Assembly (NCBI GenBank): GCA_964023205.1
Contig: OZ026847.1
Location: 5,764,819 to 5,828,818, forward strand
Direction of reading: 5' to 3'
Length of the DNA stretch: 64,000 bases
DNA from: Lutraria lutraria
Lineage: Eukaryota > Mollusca > Bivalvia > Venerida > Mactridae
The number at the start of each line of letters is the position of its first letter. Positions within the stretch are counted from its first letter, which is position 1. The position numbers were made by a program, and so were the translations under genes. The notes beneath the pieces are model-generated. The model did not search any database, was not told the DNA's origin, and saw only the letters and a program-made list of their open reading frames with translations. Shown piece by piece: positions 12,059 through 25,628 of the stretch.

Positions 12059-12138
12059 TACAGTAAAATCCCGGGAAACTGACATTTCCTGAATACCGGA
12101 ATTCTCGGTAAAGCGGACTATTGAGTGGTTTTATTGTA
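12059..12138. mobile_element. Small CAGTAAAATCC MITE remnant
   Basis: 'tacagtaaaatcccggg' at the left and 'ggttttattgta' at the right are roughly inverted, with TA at both edges. About 80 bp remain, with an inner 'cggaattctcgg'. It is probably a deleted relative of the mariner-type MITEs. Confidence 0.45.
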
Positions 12139-15054
12139 ATTAATGGGATATGGTTTGTTGTAACTGTCATTTCTAAAACATATGAATAAGTATGAAAATA
12201 ATATTTTAGTCCCTATTGATTTTCTATTTTCATATTGAAGTTACTGTATCTTTGACATTTATGTTTGAACTTGATCGCAGGGCTTGGAATCATAAAAATT
12301 GTTTGTGCTCTTTCGTAGAGTGAAAATGGTAATGCCAGGCCCCTGTGTGTTTATCTTTCATTATTTGTTTGTTTTAGTCATCATAATTACTGAGAAAATC
12401 ACATCATACATGTAAGTCAATTGCTCGCACTTTGATATTGTACATTCATACACATCATATCATCGTCTATTTGTAGTTTTGTTTGAAGATTCATGTGACA
12501 GTATTTAGATAGTTGGAACTTACCTCAGGTTATTTTTCAAATTTTTGTACAATTTTGTCCATTTACTAGATGAATTTCTGGGAATGTTTCGGGTGGTTTT
12601 GTCTTTACTGATCATTTTTATAGTAGTAGGTGGCATCATTTGTTGCCAATCATTGGAACATATTTGTCATAAAGCAACATAACTCACTGAAAAAATTTCC
12701 TTTTATTTTCGTTGGTCCAGTTCATACTGTTTTTATTTATTTCCATGACAACCAAGTTAAGTTTTCCATTTTTCTTTCTTCAAAATGTAAGAACTGGTGA
12801 AGCTATTGATAGCTAACATCTTCTTGTTAGTTTGTGTATTATTAAAGTAATGGAAAACAGTGACAAATGATTTTTGGACTGATTAAAATACCTGTTGGTT
12901 AAATGTATCAATGACTGAATAATAAAAGTATTTCAGAAACTTTCTCAAACCAAGAACATTGACTACAAAAAATTAAAAGCTTTTTGACAAACATGTTTTA
13001 ATACATGTATTCACATTAAGGATGCATGGTACACACATGATAAGGATTGTTTTAAAATGCATTTTTCTCTCTATTGTATCATTTCATAATTAGTGTTAAT
13101 TAGTCTTAAGTTTGTATTACTGTACATGATTGTTGTGATGATGTCATTATAAGCAATTAGGCTTTCACTTCTTGTTTTGTATTCACATTGTATTGAGTCA
13201 GGAAGATTTCTGGATACTTAAATGAATCTTTTTAAATTTCTTTTGTCAATTTTTTTTTTAGTTGTACATTGTTCGTTTCCTCCCAAAAAGTCGAGATTTT
13301 AATTAATATGATTACAAGTTTATTTCCATTCTATGATAAAGTAATTCCACCATACTTAGTGTGGCGAAAGTAAAACTTTGTTTGTTATTAGTTAGACATT
13401 ATAATGGCAATTTTGTATATCTATGATCAGCATATGAGTGCTAGATGTGTATATTTCTGTTCTTTTCATATCATTTTCTTTCATAGTAGGTAGATATATA
13501 TATTACATATGAAGTGAGTTTCACCTGTTCAGAGTAGTGCATTAGTTCTAGATGATATTGTTGCTATAGTGATGAATTTGAAAATTTTATAACACCAGAA
13601 ACCAAATGTTCCACAATAGTGCTATGTTTTTCTTTTTTGTGATATTGTTATATTCTGTTTTCTTGTGATAATTTTAATTAGTTCAAAACTAGTAAAACTA
13701 TTAGCCTGTATAGGGTTCAAGGATTTTTTTGTTTTTGTTGGTACAAAGAACATGACTTTTAACTTGTTGCTGTGTTATGAATCAAGTGCTAAAAAGATGG
13801 TATATGACTCCTGTCAGGTTTTTATTGATATAATAGGAAGTAAACCTTACCATGTTTAATATCTGTTTTATAGTTTGAAAAAATTGTCTCAAACATAAAG
13901 ATGGCTGGAATGCGCCACTTATGATATATGCTTTGTCTGTATTTTATCAAACTCAAATTGACAAACAGATAAAAAAAGTAGTGGTTCTTTTACACTTATG
14001 AATTTTGACTGAATTCTTCTAAATATCCAGATTTAATAGATGAAACCAATTTCATCTTGGATGCCAACATTTAAGATATTTTAAGATTGTTCTAATTCTA
14101 AAATGTTGTATATTAAGTTAACTATTTTTAATGCTCTATTGGTAAAAGATTGGTAATATGAGGTGATGAAGGTTAGTGCACATGTCTCAAGGAATTCACA
14201 ATTATATGCTTTACTTCTAAATATACCAATGCTGTATAATGCTTAGAATTGGCTTGGCTAGTATAGTTTATAGATTTGTTTCATTTTGCATACAAAATCT
14301 TTCTTGGCTTACTTTACATTATGTTACAAGTACATGTACTTACATACTGGTTTTCAGTCTAACTGTTAATACGGTAATAAAATATTGTTCACAAATAATT
14401 AGGATATTAAAAAGCTGCATTTAAATGCAGTAGATTATCACTTTTGTTAATTGTTTGATTGTTCATTGTTTATTAATGACACTTATCTTTTTGTTCACAT
14501 TTCTTGAAACAAGGTTATGTTCAACTTATAAAGGCCTCATTTTTCTCCTTAATCTAGTTGGTAATAGAATACTTATCATATTGTGAGTGATTACTATGTA
14601 ACTTTGTTCACTTTTTGGCTTTTGTTTGTTTCATGAACATAATTGACTAGTGTGTGTAAAAATACCATACCTTCTGTTGTCATAGAAACATATTTCTGTT
14701 TACACATTAGGTTTATAAGAATTTATGTGTAATTAACTAATCATGTTTTGTAAATAGTAGATCTAGATAAACTTGTGAATTATCTGATTGTTTGTAGAAA
14801 AATATTGAACAAAATCAAGTGGAATAAATCACTGGTATAATTAATATGTTGTTTGTTGACGATGGATGAAAGTTTGTACTCTTACTTGTGCAGTTCCCAT
14901 AGAATAGATGGATAATCCTATTTATGCAATCAAGCTATACATAGTTCCCACGTCTACAATATTTACCTGCCTTGTTTTGAATAGGCAGCCATCTTGAAAG
15001 CCAAATTTGACAAGCATTGGTAGAAGATATTTATTTTGATCATTCTAAAATAAT
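12139..15054. other. T-rich intergenic or 3' UTR stretch, no gene seen
   Basis: No coding exon, SINE or terminal repeat with clear edges was found. Short open frames here lack coding character. Confidence 0.4.
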
Positions 15055-15195
15055 GTACATGCAGAACTGCTAGAACTTCATATTAAAATATCTTAGGCTA
15101 TAGCACACCGGAAATACTGCAGAATGTGTGTATCTCGGTGAAGAGGTGCCCCCTTAGAAAGATGCCTACACATTATTATAGGACAAGCTACTCCC
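15055..15195 (+). repeat. Solo internal fragment of the 15.9-kb foldback element
   Basis: It closely matches 15993-16145 in the same orientation, including 'cttagaaagatgcctacac' and 'ggacaagctactcccctga'. Confidence 0.65.
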
Positions 15196-15893
15196 CTGAC
15201 AGATACAGAAATGATTTATAAAAACATGTTTTTATGGTAGACGTAACAGACGCAAACGATATGACATTGCATCTATATATATGCTTATATATAGGAATAA
15301 ATCGGTAGATTTGAAACCTTATATATAGGTCTACATTTACGTGTTCGGAATATTCAAGAACATTAGACACAGTTTCTCAATAAAAGGAATCATTTTACAG
15401 CCTTATATGTACTTCTACTTACAGATAGATTACCCAATATATCGTGTAAAGTTATTCTTGTTCGCATTGCCTTAATATCTAAGGGAAACAACTCTAACTG
15501 ACTTTTGAAACCAAAATTAATTTTCCCACGGTCCTCAGACACATCTTTACATAATATCGTTTTTGTGATTATAATCAGCTAAATAAATGTTTGACTTTTA
15601 GATAGGGATATGAGTAAGGATGTTAAATTAATGATTTTAGGCAGAAAAACAGGAAAATAAAGTCAGAATCACATTTCGTGGTTTTTAATAAGGGAGATAA
15701 TTTGAACGTAGTGGTATGGTAATTTGATGCAAAATTCCCCGTAATCTGAAAATAATTTCTTCAATATTTCTTAGATTCTTTATTTTAGGACGATATTAAA
15801 TGCATATTTATATAGAGTTATCTTTAAATAGGCTATACAAACAGAACAAATGTCGAATTTCGGAATTTGAATTTAAACAATATTGTAAGGAAA

Positions 15894-16535
15894 CACTGGC
15901 GTAGCTTCCTATAGCCACTGTAGGCAATAAACATGAACGGTCATGGGCTGGAAGAATGGACCACCAGAGTACTCAGAGCTAAAACACCGTACATGCACAA
16001 CTGCAAGAACTTCATATCAAAATAGTTTAGGCTATTATAAGCACACTGGAAAATGCTGCAGAATGCTTCTCCGGCAATCTACGGTGAAAAGATGACCCCT
16101 TAGAAAGATGCCTACACTTTATTATAGGACAAGCTACTCCCCTGATTAGCTAGTGGTTCTCTACCAAGTTTGTTCAAATTATTGCCCTAGGGCTTGTTAT
16201 CATTTATGCATTAATAAAGAATACATGTTTAGCATGTTTTACTTTTCACTGGTCAGGGGCATAGGTTGCACTATAATGATGTATGGGCATCCGGCTTTCT
16301 AAGCGGGTCCGGGGCACCTCTGAAGCATTTTCCAGGCGGTGTACTATAGCCTAACATATTTTAATACAAAGTTCTTGTAGTTCTGCATGTACATTGTTTA
16401 AGCTCTGAGTACTCTGATGGTCCATTCTTCCAGCCCCTGAATATTAATTTTTATTGCGTTTTTCACATTGTTATTCTTTGTTAGAAAAAGTGTAGGCACA
16501 TGCTTTCTGAGTGCCTATAGGAAGCTATGCCAGTG
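15894..16535. mobile_element. Foldback element with CACTGGC ends (642 bp)
   Basis: Ends 'cactggcgtagcttcctata' and the inverse of 'tataggaagctatgccagtg' differ by one base over about 20. Inside, the left-half block 'ggctggaagaatggacca', 'cagagtactcagagct' and the 'tgcaagaacttc' segment recur inverted in the right half (16300-16440). It has no reading frame for a transposase. No clean target duplication is visible. Confidence 0.7.
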
Positions 16536-19500
16536 CAAACATTGCCACAAGATCTTCCTTTTTTGGATAATAATTTGTGAGGCGGTATAAAATGTTCAAC
16601 TTAATCATCAGTATTATAACAATGTGATTATTTTGCAGCATTCATGATAATTCAGTATTTTATTAAATGTATCACAAAACAAAATAACAGCCCAGCAATA
16701 AATATATTTTTTTATTTCATTCTAATTAGGCAATATGCATTATACAATATAGTGTTTCCGCACACAAATGGCTTAAACACAATGAACATATCTATAATCA
16801 TGATAAATGCGTAGCATATAGTTTACTTAAATCAAAACTGAACAATTATATTCCAGCATAAACACAAAGTCTACCATTTAGCCAAACTGAAACACATACT
16901 GATGCAATCATATTATCTAAAACTTACACATTATCCAACAACAAGTAAACCAGTAGAAAAGACCTTCATAAAAATATTTGGTTTAGGGCTTTGCAATCCA
17001 TAATTTTAACACTTGGTAGGCATGAAAAGATTTTGTTATATTAACATTATATGCTAGTTCTGAAAAGGAAGTTAAATAAAAGACAAAACAAGAGTACCGC
17101 AAGCGGTTCTAACGTTTGTCTGTTCATCGCCTCAGTGAGATCTATCCACCAATCAGGTTCCATGATGCTACCTCCAACAGTTTCTGAGTAATGAGTTACA
17201 TTAACCTTTTTGAAATCAATAAAGATGAAAAATCACCAAACATGAAACATGAAAACGATTAATTTATTATATCTACGTTTCGCCGCATAATCACACTAGT
17301 TCACATTTTTTTTTATTAACGTTTTTGCACAGACGCGGACAACGCAGTGATCACAATAGCTCGACTTTTTCTTAGATAACAGCCGAGCTAAAAATCAATA
17401 AAAATGTTTGGGTCGAGATTTTTTTGAGTCGGTCACAATAGTAAACTGTCAATCTTACAGATGGCCTAAACGAGCCAATTTAAAGATCTCTGCATGTAAT
17501 ACAAAATTCAAATATATGTTAGAAAAAGCACCAATAAGGTATCTACATTTGTAAGACTTGTCAGTATATTTTTGTGTTGAATAAATGTATTTTAGATCTA
17601 AAAAAAAACACTTTAAGGTGTGATATAAAAAAGAGTACAAGGTGTTACAAAAACATGATATGTAATATTAAATCACCAAATCAAGTTAATACTATTACTG
17701 TTTCTTTTTCAATCAAAATTAAGTAGAGCCAAGTACGCAAATCCTTGCATACAGATTTACATGAGAAACATTTGGTAAAATGGTGAACTTCATTGGACTA
17801 GAGTAAATAATTCACATACAGAATAAATTCACTAGTTGACATTTCACTGTAACTTATTCAAAGACATATACAATGTATACATAAAAAAATCACTTCAAAG
17901 TTTACAGAAATTAAAACAAAAAAGTTCCACAAATGCTGATATAAAATGCTACACGTCCAATAATCACCGATAAGGAGAGGAATCCAAGTATATCAATGTT
18001 TCGTAATATTACAGTACTTACTGTAAGACATATGGATAAAAACATTTAAAAATCACATCATTACATGCCTTGTTCCTTCACGGAGTAGAAATAAGCTGAT
18101 TATGCTGGAAAACTTTATTATCTTGTTTAGGTTCAGTTGACCAAAAAAAGGGTAGGCAGATAAAAAAAAACTTTTCATTTTTTTCCTCTAAATTAACTTT
18201 TCATACAATATGTCTCCAAATATTTTCTTACTTAGAATATTGCATTTAGGATCTTACGGGTTGGCACCAAACAATTGGATCAGTCTGGTTACCAAAAACA
18301 ACAACTATTTGTTTTACCTAAACAAGCACATATTTGGAACATTGTAACTTAATGCACATAAATGCTCAAGTGTTGCAGTCATATTAATATAGTCATACAT
18401 ATAAAAGTACTAGTACACAGATATTACAATCAATAAATCAAATCTGAATCATAATTGCTGATTATCTTGTCCATTATAGAAATTTCTAGGATAAAGATAG
18501 ATCATTTACAAGTTTGTGTGAATTACAAAAAGATGTATATATTTACTGTCAGTACAAAAACCTATTGTAGCAACAAAACAGCGCAAAATAGTCAACAGAC
18601 ACTGCACACTTCAAATACATGTATTTTAGCAACGAAAACAAACAAATCACAGGCAGAAGTACAAACATGTACACAAAGAAAACTTAAAGAAAAGAGTTGA
18701 TGTATTTTTCACTCCAGGGATGTAAAAAACATCTAAAAATCAGGCCCAGCCATGAGATGCATTTAAAATGCAGCAATAAGTTGAATATTATAAAAAGATG
18801 AGAGAAAACACTCACTTGTCACTTATGAACCACTGACCTAACACCAAATTTATTTACAAAACTATCTTATCATATGTCAACCATTTGGTAATAAAGTAAT
18901 TCAGATAAAAAATATTACTGTTGATAAACATGGCATACATATACAATAAAAGTTAAGAGCATAAAAACAGGTGGGAATTTTGATACTTAACAATAATGAA
19001 CAGACAATAAATACATTAATAGTTTTTGTTTGTGATAAAGTATCAATTTTAAGAATTATCAACCTGTTGAATAATATAATTATATTCTTTAAAATATGCT
19101 TAAATTTAATGAACACCAAGATATCTGAACTTATTAAAACAATAGGCATAACAAATCAATATTAATAACTTTATAGTTATAGTTAAAAGGGACACACAGC
19201 AGTATACAAACAAGACATGCCAGAAAATGAAAACATTAGGGCCTGTAGTTATATAATACATCTCCAGGAAGAAAAACAATTTAAATTTACACTTGTTTGA
19301 ATAAAATGTAAGTAAGTAAGTAACCAAACTAAATGAATGAAATGTTTGAATAACACAGCACAATTTTCAGTAACACACACTATTGAGTATAAATTCTGTA
19401 TGACAATAACCATCTCACTGATGAAGCAAAGGGAGGCAATTCAGTAAAAACTAAGCAAGGGAGACAATTCAGTGAATATTGACATTAAAATGAATACACT

Positions 19501-20369
19501 TCCCACTTTGCTGCACACTGTACAAGTATTAATATTAAACAAATAGAAATAATTCACTTATATCTTAGATTTTAACATGAAGACAGATAAATACAGGTTA
19601 CCATAGAAACAATAAAGAAAACTCAGCCTCAGAACTATTTGATCATCAGTCAATAATACAGTTTAGATGCAGCAACATATTGATTAACCAGTAACTGTGC
19701 AGTATTATGCTAGCTGCAGAAATTACCATGATAAAAATGTCTACAAAATGAATTAAATAAAAGCGACAAAATTATTTCCATACATCGATACATGAAAAAT
19801 GCATGATTTTAAGAAAATGGTATTGAAATTAAATCAGCAGATATTTCGAAGCCAAATATTAAATGACTCAAACATTTCAAAATAAAATTGACAAAAAAGC
19901 TAAAACAAGTTAATAATACATGTCTCCATGGCAACTAAAATGTTTTAAATCATGTTTTAAACTTACTGACCAATAAGGCGCAATTAAGTGTCATAAAATG
20001 TTTTCGAAGTTCTCAATAAAATAACCAGCTAACCCCATAAAACAATCAGACAACAGTTAAATATTCGAGTCTAACATAAAACGTATAATAAGTAAATAAA
20101 ACCTGACATAACTGACCTCTGACAGTACAATGGGTCAATACAGCAAAAATCAACATTAACAACTTAGTGCTAATACATTTTAACAAATTAGTGTTATAAC
20201 CATTCCAACAGATTACCATAGCTAAAGCCAAAAGTATGTGATTTCAGCATTTTTGTTAAACAGTGACTAAATACATACCAGAACAACACAATAGAGTAAC
20301 AATTCTGATTGATATAATTACAAAAACATAAAATTCAAAGTTTGAATTACGGACTCCACAAATCAGTAC
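16536..20369 (-). other. A-rich stretch, probable tail side of the CARD gene, no gene seen
   Basis: The plus strand turns A-rich here. Apart from the repeat at 17087-17400 no element with readable ends and no coding exon were found. It may include the 3' UTR of the minus-strand CARD gene; this is inference. Confidence 0.35.
17087..17400. repeat. 'aacaagagtaccgcaagcgg' interspersed repeat
   Basis: It runs from 'aacaagagtaccgcaagcgg' to 'cagccgagctaaaaatcaat'. The block 'gctacctccaacagtttctg' and the 'gcagtgatcacaatagctcg' end match the repeat at 32450-32694. Confidence 0.6.
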
Positions 20370-20516
20370 CAGGGCTCAACAAATATTTTCACGCTACTTG
20401 TCTTTCTTGCTGGAATTCCAGCTTAGAATTTTAACTTGTTCTACAGCAACTTCAAGTCGCCCATACTATATATTTGCTCGTAATTACGAGCTATAGAGTG
20501 GATTTGTCGAGCCCAG
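20370..20516. mobile_element. CAGGG-family element with 5-bp TSD AGTAC
   Basis: Ends 'cagggctcaacaaat' and 'atttgtcgagcccag' are inverted repeats with two mismatches. AGTAC at 20365-20369 is repeated at 20517-20521. Length 147 bp, non-coding. Confidence 0.75.
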
Positions 20517-21009
20517 AGTACTAACTGACAATCACAATATTTAGAGGGAAAGGCAGAGAATATAAACATTCATGAACACATTCAAGATATTGCCCTAAAT
20601 CAAAGAACAAAGCATTATAATAGTTCTGTTTCAATGAGGTATGGTTTAGATACAATGAATTATTAAGGCTGTACACAAATAGTATATAAAATTGGTAACC
20701 AAGAACATACATAAAACAGTAATATCACAACAACATACAAACATAATAGTTTTCATATATGTGTATTCATTGCACGATCATTATGAACACTGCCAAATCG
20801 AAAAATTAAAAACATTATTAATATTACTTTGAATGTATTTAAAATGCTTGATACTTGATATATGTTGATATTGTTCTACTAACAAAGAAAATCCACATGA
20901 TACATCATCAAGAGTTGATAATATACATGTACGACAAAAAATGCATTAATAATGGAACTTTAAGCTGCAACATGGGTCAAGGGCAAAGTCAAAATGATGT
21001 AGGAATACT

Positions 21010-21143
21010 CAAAGTGTACAAATTGGTAGAACCAAGCTGGACAGCTTCCTCATGTGAAAAATTTCTATGATCCCAGGATTTGAACTCAAGGGGCTAGTGA
21101 TTCACAAGTGGGAGACCATAATTACTTGACCAGGATGCCCGCC
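21010..21143 (-). mobile_element. tRNA-headed SINE
   Basis: The minus strand carries 'ggtcaagtaattatggtctc' (A-box region), 'gagttcaaatcctgg' (B box), then the SINE body 'aggaagctgtccagcttggt'. The same body occurs at 35957-36160 and 41770-41925. Confidence 0.7.
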
Positions 21144-21649
21144 CCCCCTCAAAAGTAGAAATAGTAAGAAGAAATTGAGAAAAATACTGAAGAGAAAAAA
21201 TATATAGACATAGGGACACATAGTTTTCATTCTATATAGAAAAGGAATTAAACTTAGCCAAATCAATATTTATGCCATTACTGTTGGAACGAAACCTAGA
21301 AGAGGAAGTACTTATTCAAAAATAATTTCAAATATCACTTTACATCAAAATCCATTAACTAGAACAAGTCTGATATAAAAAAAAACTCTCTCAGAAATAT
21401 TGCGATGAATTTTCTACCATATGAAAATTTCAGGACTATATGATGTTATGCTATAAATACAACCTTATTTTAGTATCATGAGATAATAGACCTGAAATTC
21501 TAACCCGTTACAAGCTTTCAAATAAATGCTAAATGCAAGAGTACTGCATCAGTCAGCAGAATACGATATGATTATCTAGTAAAGAATTAGCCCTGATGTA
21601 TGAACTAAATATCACTTGAACATTATCATTTCTTACTGAGGCCACTTTT

Positions 21650-21833
21650 GGAAAGTGAACGATAGTTCAGCTTTCAAAAGCCGTCACCCGAACAGCAAGC
21701 ATGAATTTTGATGGGGACTAAAATACAATGCCTTTCTAAATCTGCCACACAATTGTTAATCTAGTTTCCATTCCATGTTGCTGTGCAAGTCTATGTAAGT
21801 TCAGTTTTCATAAGTACCTTCAGTACTTTGATT
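21650..21833 (+). repeat. Repeat X (GATAGTTCAG ... TACTTTGATT), copy 1
   Basis: Starts with the small hairpin 'gaacgatagttcag' and ends 'gtaccttcagtactttgatt'. Other copies are at 26801-26947, 28376-29060 (split), 29819-30080, 43541-43720 and 53807-53982. It has no terminal inverted repeats and no B box. Confidence 0.65.
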
Positions 21834-22948
21834 TACTTTGCTGTTAATGTCAAAATTATCCGACTCACCAGCAGAGAGGCATATTAATTATATCAACATG
21901 ACTCAATTAATAGAAATAATTGGTAAAATGAAGAAGGAAACATAATCATAATAAAATTCATATAAAATGTATGGGACTGATTAAAACAGAATGAGTTAAT
22001 AGACAATAAGAGGTAATTAGAAGTACTGGTATTTTGAGTAAAGTTTAAAATAATTATTAATATATATTGTCCAAATATCATTAAAATTGGGGACTTTTTT
22101 ATTAAAAGAACCACTACACAGGTACTAGTAGTGTATTAGACCATAATCGTAAATGTAGAACATAAAACAAAGTTTTTACTGTGTCATACATAAGAAGTAA
22201 TTCAAAACTGCTGGACGTTGCATATACTTTTCAAAACACATATGGACAATTGTTACTGCCTAGATAAAATGAAACATTGTTTTAATAACATTCTGACTTC
22301 TGGTACCAACAATCTTGTCTTACATACACTATGTATATGGCTGATGAGAAGACTAGAAAAAAAGTTAAAGATATTATAAAGAAAAGAGATCAACATTCAA
22401 GGTAACATTGCAACCAATTAGTACAAAGAGAATTCACCCTACACAGGATTTAATCAGAAGAATGAAAAAATCAGCTGAACTAATATATGTTGTAAGGTGT
22501 AGACATTCTAATATCTGTTATTAATTAAATAACACAGGCATGGAGTTAGAATATTTTACAATGGCAAATATTCATTAATTACAAGATTCATATCAAATAT
22601 CTAGACAGGATAAAATACTGATTAGTTGACTAAATCACCCAAATCATGCAGAGAATGGATTTCCCTAAGACAGAATTAATCCGCTACCTCATTTTAAAGT
22701 GCATTAATTTTTTGTTCCCATTGTTCGACAATGTAAAAATAAGCTACCATGATTATTTCAACATGTACACACATATCTTATCATGCTGGCACAAAACCTG
22801 CGACTTACATCTATTGTACTTCAAATGTAGAAATTTTTGCATGAATTGGTAAAAAGTCAGGTAACTTTATAAGATAATTTCACTCTAAAGAGGGCACTTG
22901 ATTTTTGTCATTGTACTTGATTCATTAATATAATGAACTGCGGGTAGA

Positions 22949-25614
22949 CTAACTAAGTTCCTGATATGATTGTGTGAAATCTTCGTCGTTGATCACAGTA
23001 CGCAGATGAATTGCACAGCATTCCATTTTATCGACAACATCCTGCGGATCAATAACTTTAACCAGTTCCTCGTGTAAAATACCTTTTTCATAATCGTCTC
23101 TTAGTTTTCTCACTTCACGTGTGGTCATACATATTGTACACACGGCCATTATGTCATCCACACTTATCTGTAATACCAGAGTACTTCGCTCTTGCTCGAA
23201 ATATCTCACAATACGTCCTTGGACACCGTTATCGAAGTGTGAAAAAAACTGGTCCCGAGCAGTCTGATACGCAAGCCCTTCACTTCTCCATCGTTCAACG
23301 AGTTCGTAAGTTTCTGAACGAGTCATACCAGTGGAAGATTGCGTCTTTAATGACTTGGGCGGTGACTTTCTTTTACCATTCTTGATCTTTTTGTCTTTTA
23401 CATCACTTTTGCCATTTTCATTTAATGCTAAAATCAAGGGATCACTATTTTCCTTGTTTTCCGATTTCGGTCCATTATCTTCCCCGGCCAAATGCCCATT
23501 TTTCTGATTTTTAATCTCCAGCATTGAATCACTTTTGTTTTTCTTTTTGCTACTGGTTTTGTTCTTAGATTTATCCAAATGTTCCGACTTGGTGCTTTTA
23601 AAGCTTACATCACCTTCATTGACGTGACCAGTATCATCACCACCAGTTTCGATAAAAGGCAACTTATTATTCAACACATCATTCAACTGATGATTAGAAT
23701 TTCTGTCCACATTATCCGACTTTGGCACGAACGTTGGACTGTCAATATCAGACGGTGACTCAACTGTGGGCGAAAGTTTTTTAGTCTTGAAAAAAGTTGA
23801 GCCGCTCTTGATTGGAGAAGCTGGCTGGGAAGGCAATGCAACCATTATGTCATACAAGTCTAACGACGAGGCAGACTTTCGTCTGTCCGTTTGAGCACCT
23901 TTTCTCGGAGGACTATATATAACATTAGCACTTTTATCAATATCTGGTTTACTTTTACGCTTGGGTTTAGAACCACAACAGAAAAATGGAATACAGCACC
24001 AACAACAACATTGCTTATCATTATCTTCTTCATCGTACGAATACTCCAGAATCTTACGAGCACGCGGACCATTTTCATCTTCGTCGATAAGAGTCATATT
24101 TTCATAGGAATGTTTTACTTTGAAAGGCGTCAACATAGCATTGATGTCAACTATCTTAGGGGACTGGTCATCCTCCGAATCCTTTTTTACCATGACCTTC
24201 GCTGCCACAAGTTGAAATGATATTGCAATCTGACCCTTGTAGCGCTGCTTCTCCCAATAACCTGTAATAAGTAAAATATTACATACTGGTAATAACAAAA
24301 CCTAAAATTAAGTGTACCCTTAGTCTTAAATACTAGTACATTTACCAGTAAACAATATTTATATCCATAGCCCATGCCTGTTTTAGTAGTCCAAGCATAT
24401 TTTTTGGCCTTGAATTCAAAATTTAGCAGGAACCCTGGAGCAAATTCCTCCTTATTTCTGTTTTAGTAGTGAATGTATTTTATTCATACATTATTTGATT
24501 TCTAATTATCATAATTGGGTTTAGTGCAAGTGTCCCTAGAAAGAAATATTATTTCATAAGTTTTTCTGTTTCATAAAAATTTCCCATACATGTTTATTTT
24601 ATTAAGCGGCCCAGTTTATGAGGAATTTCAGTGCAACTTAATATACTATCTCATGGTTCCTTAACATATCATTTAAGTTAATAAATAGCTGTTTCATATC
24701 CCAAAATATACCACCATAATCAATCTAAGTTGATTAAAATTTCATGAGACAAAACCAGTAAATTTCCTCATGAAGAAATATCTGAGATTTAAACCATTAT
24801 CTAACCAGCGGGTTATTGATTAACTCTCTCGTTAACTTGTAGATATGTCAGAAATCTAACAATAAATTGACAGTCGACACTTATTCCAGTACATGGCAGG
24901 TTTGCCATACATGCCCTGTAACTATCGGTAAATTTTCCCTTTCTTAGATGAGTCCAATACGATGGCAAAAATAACCAAATTTGAAGTACATTTGTATTTC
25001 CTCTTTCCAGCCTTCATACCTCGTGGAAGGGCTTATTTAATTAAATTCTGTCAAACCTATGAACAAAGGCCACCTATGGGAAAGACAAAATCAAGCCTTC
25101 ACTGACAAGTGGACTTTTTACGATGTCAATCTGTTCTAAATAACCAATACATTTTTTAAAAGAATGGTCTTTATTCACAGGTGGCTGCTAGCACATGTTT
25201 GACTGTATGACAAGTTTCAACATGCAGCAATACTCCATATCTGACTAGCACCTAACAATTTTTATCAGCAGCGTTGGAATGACAATTAAAATCACATTAC
25301 AGGAAGTCAAATACTAATTTTATACCTTGTCCATAAACAGGTTTGATGCGATGTTCAACATCTAACAAACTTGCCAAATGTAGCTGACCAGACTGTCGTA
25401 GTGCATTTATAAACAGTTCAACTGCTGGATTCCCGAGTTCTTCCAAGTGCTGTAGAAGCTTGACATTTCTATCAGCAAGCTTCTCTTCACCTCGGATCAA
25501 TTCTACATCAGACTGGTCCAATGCTCTGTGTTGTAGAAGGTAGTCAAAGACTGGTTCTGGGTCTAACTGATGAACCAGTTCTTCCTGGTTACTTAATTCT
25601 CTTTGAATGGACAT
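22949..25614 (-). CDS. CARD protein with cysteine-cluster anchor and unrecognised C-terminal domain
   Basis: Two coding exons, 25614-25326 and 24261-22949, are joined through a GT-AG intron in phase 1 (G|GT, Gly97), giving 533 residues. Residues about 1-90 form a CARD-like helical bundle; the stretch RNVKLLQHLEELG...ALRQSGQLHLASLL resembles CARDs of the caspase-2/RAIDD type, which join partners in apoptotic or innate signalling complexes. Residues 181-193 (CCCWCCIPFFCCG) hold seven Cys, with a basic KPKRKSKP just after, typical of a palmitoylated membrane anchor. Residues about 205-405 are a low-complexity, Lys/Ser/Asp/Asn-rich linker. Residues about 409-533 (starting near SETYELVERW, with ICMTTREVRKLRDDYEKG) look like a compact helical domain I cannot name. 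No caspase, TIR, kinase or transmembrane region is seen. The ATG follows a 3' splice site (TTTTCAG) 26 bases upstream, so a 5' non-coding exon lies further right. The function is inferred from the CARD only. Confidence 0.8.
25047..25205 (+). mobile_element. CAGTCAAACCTG MITE, copy 1
   Basis: 'ctgtcaaacctatgaacaaa' to 'catgtttgactg', then TA. The interior has 'aaaggccacc' and 'tggtctttattcacaggtgg'. It lies in the intron between the two CARD-gene coding exons. Confidence 0.7.
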
Positions 25615-25628
25615 ACTTTAAGGTCTGC

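Noticed and set aside
15894..16535. CACTA (EnSpm) or hAT assignment for the foldback
   Set aside because: Ends begin CACTGGC, but neither a 3-bp nor an 8-bp target duplication is present.
18901..19363. Three overlapping short open frames
   Set aside because: AT-rich, hydrophobic by composition only, on both strands.
21650..21833. Helitron assignment for Repeat X
   Set aside because: There is a 3' hairpin, but no CTRR end and no consistent TC start.
23860..24220. Open frames on the other strand or frame over the CARD gene exon
   Set aside because: They are shadows of the 449-codon frame and have no independent support.
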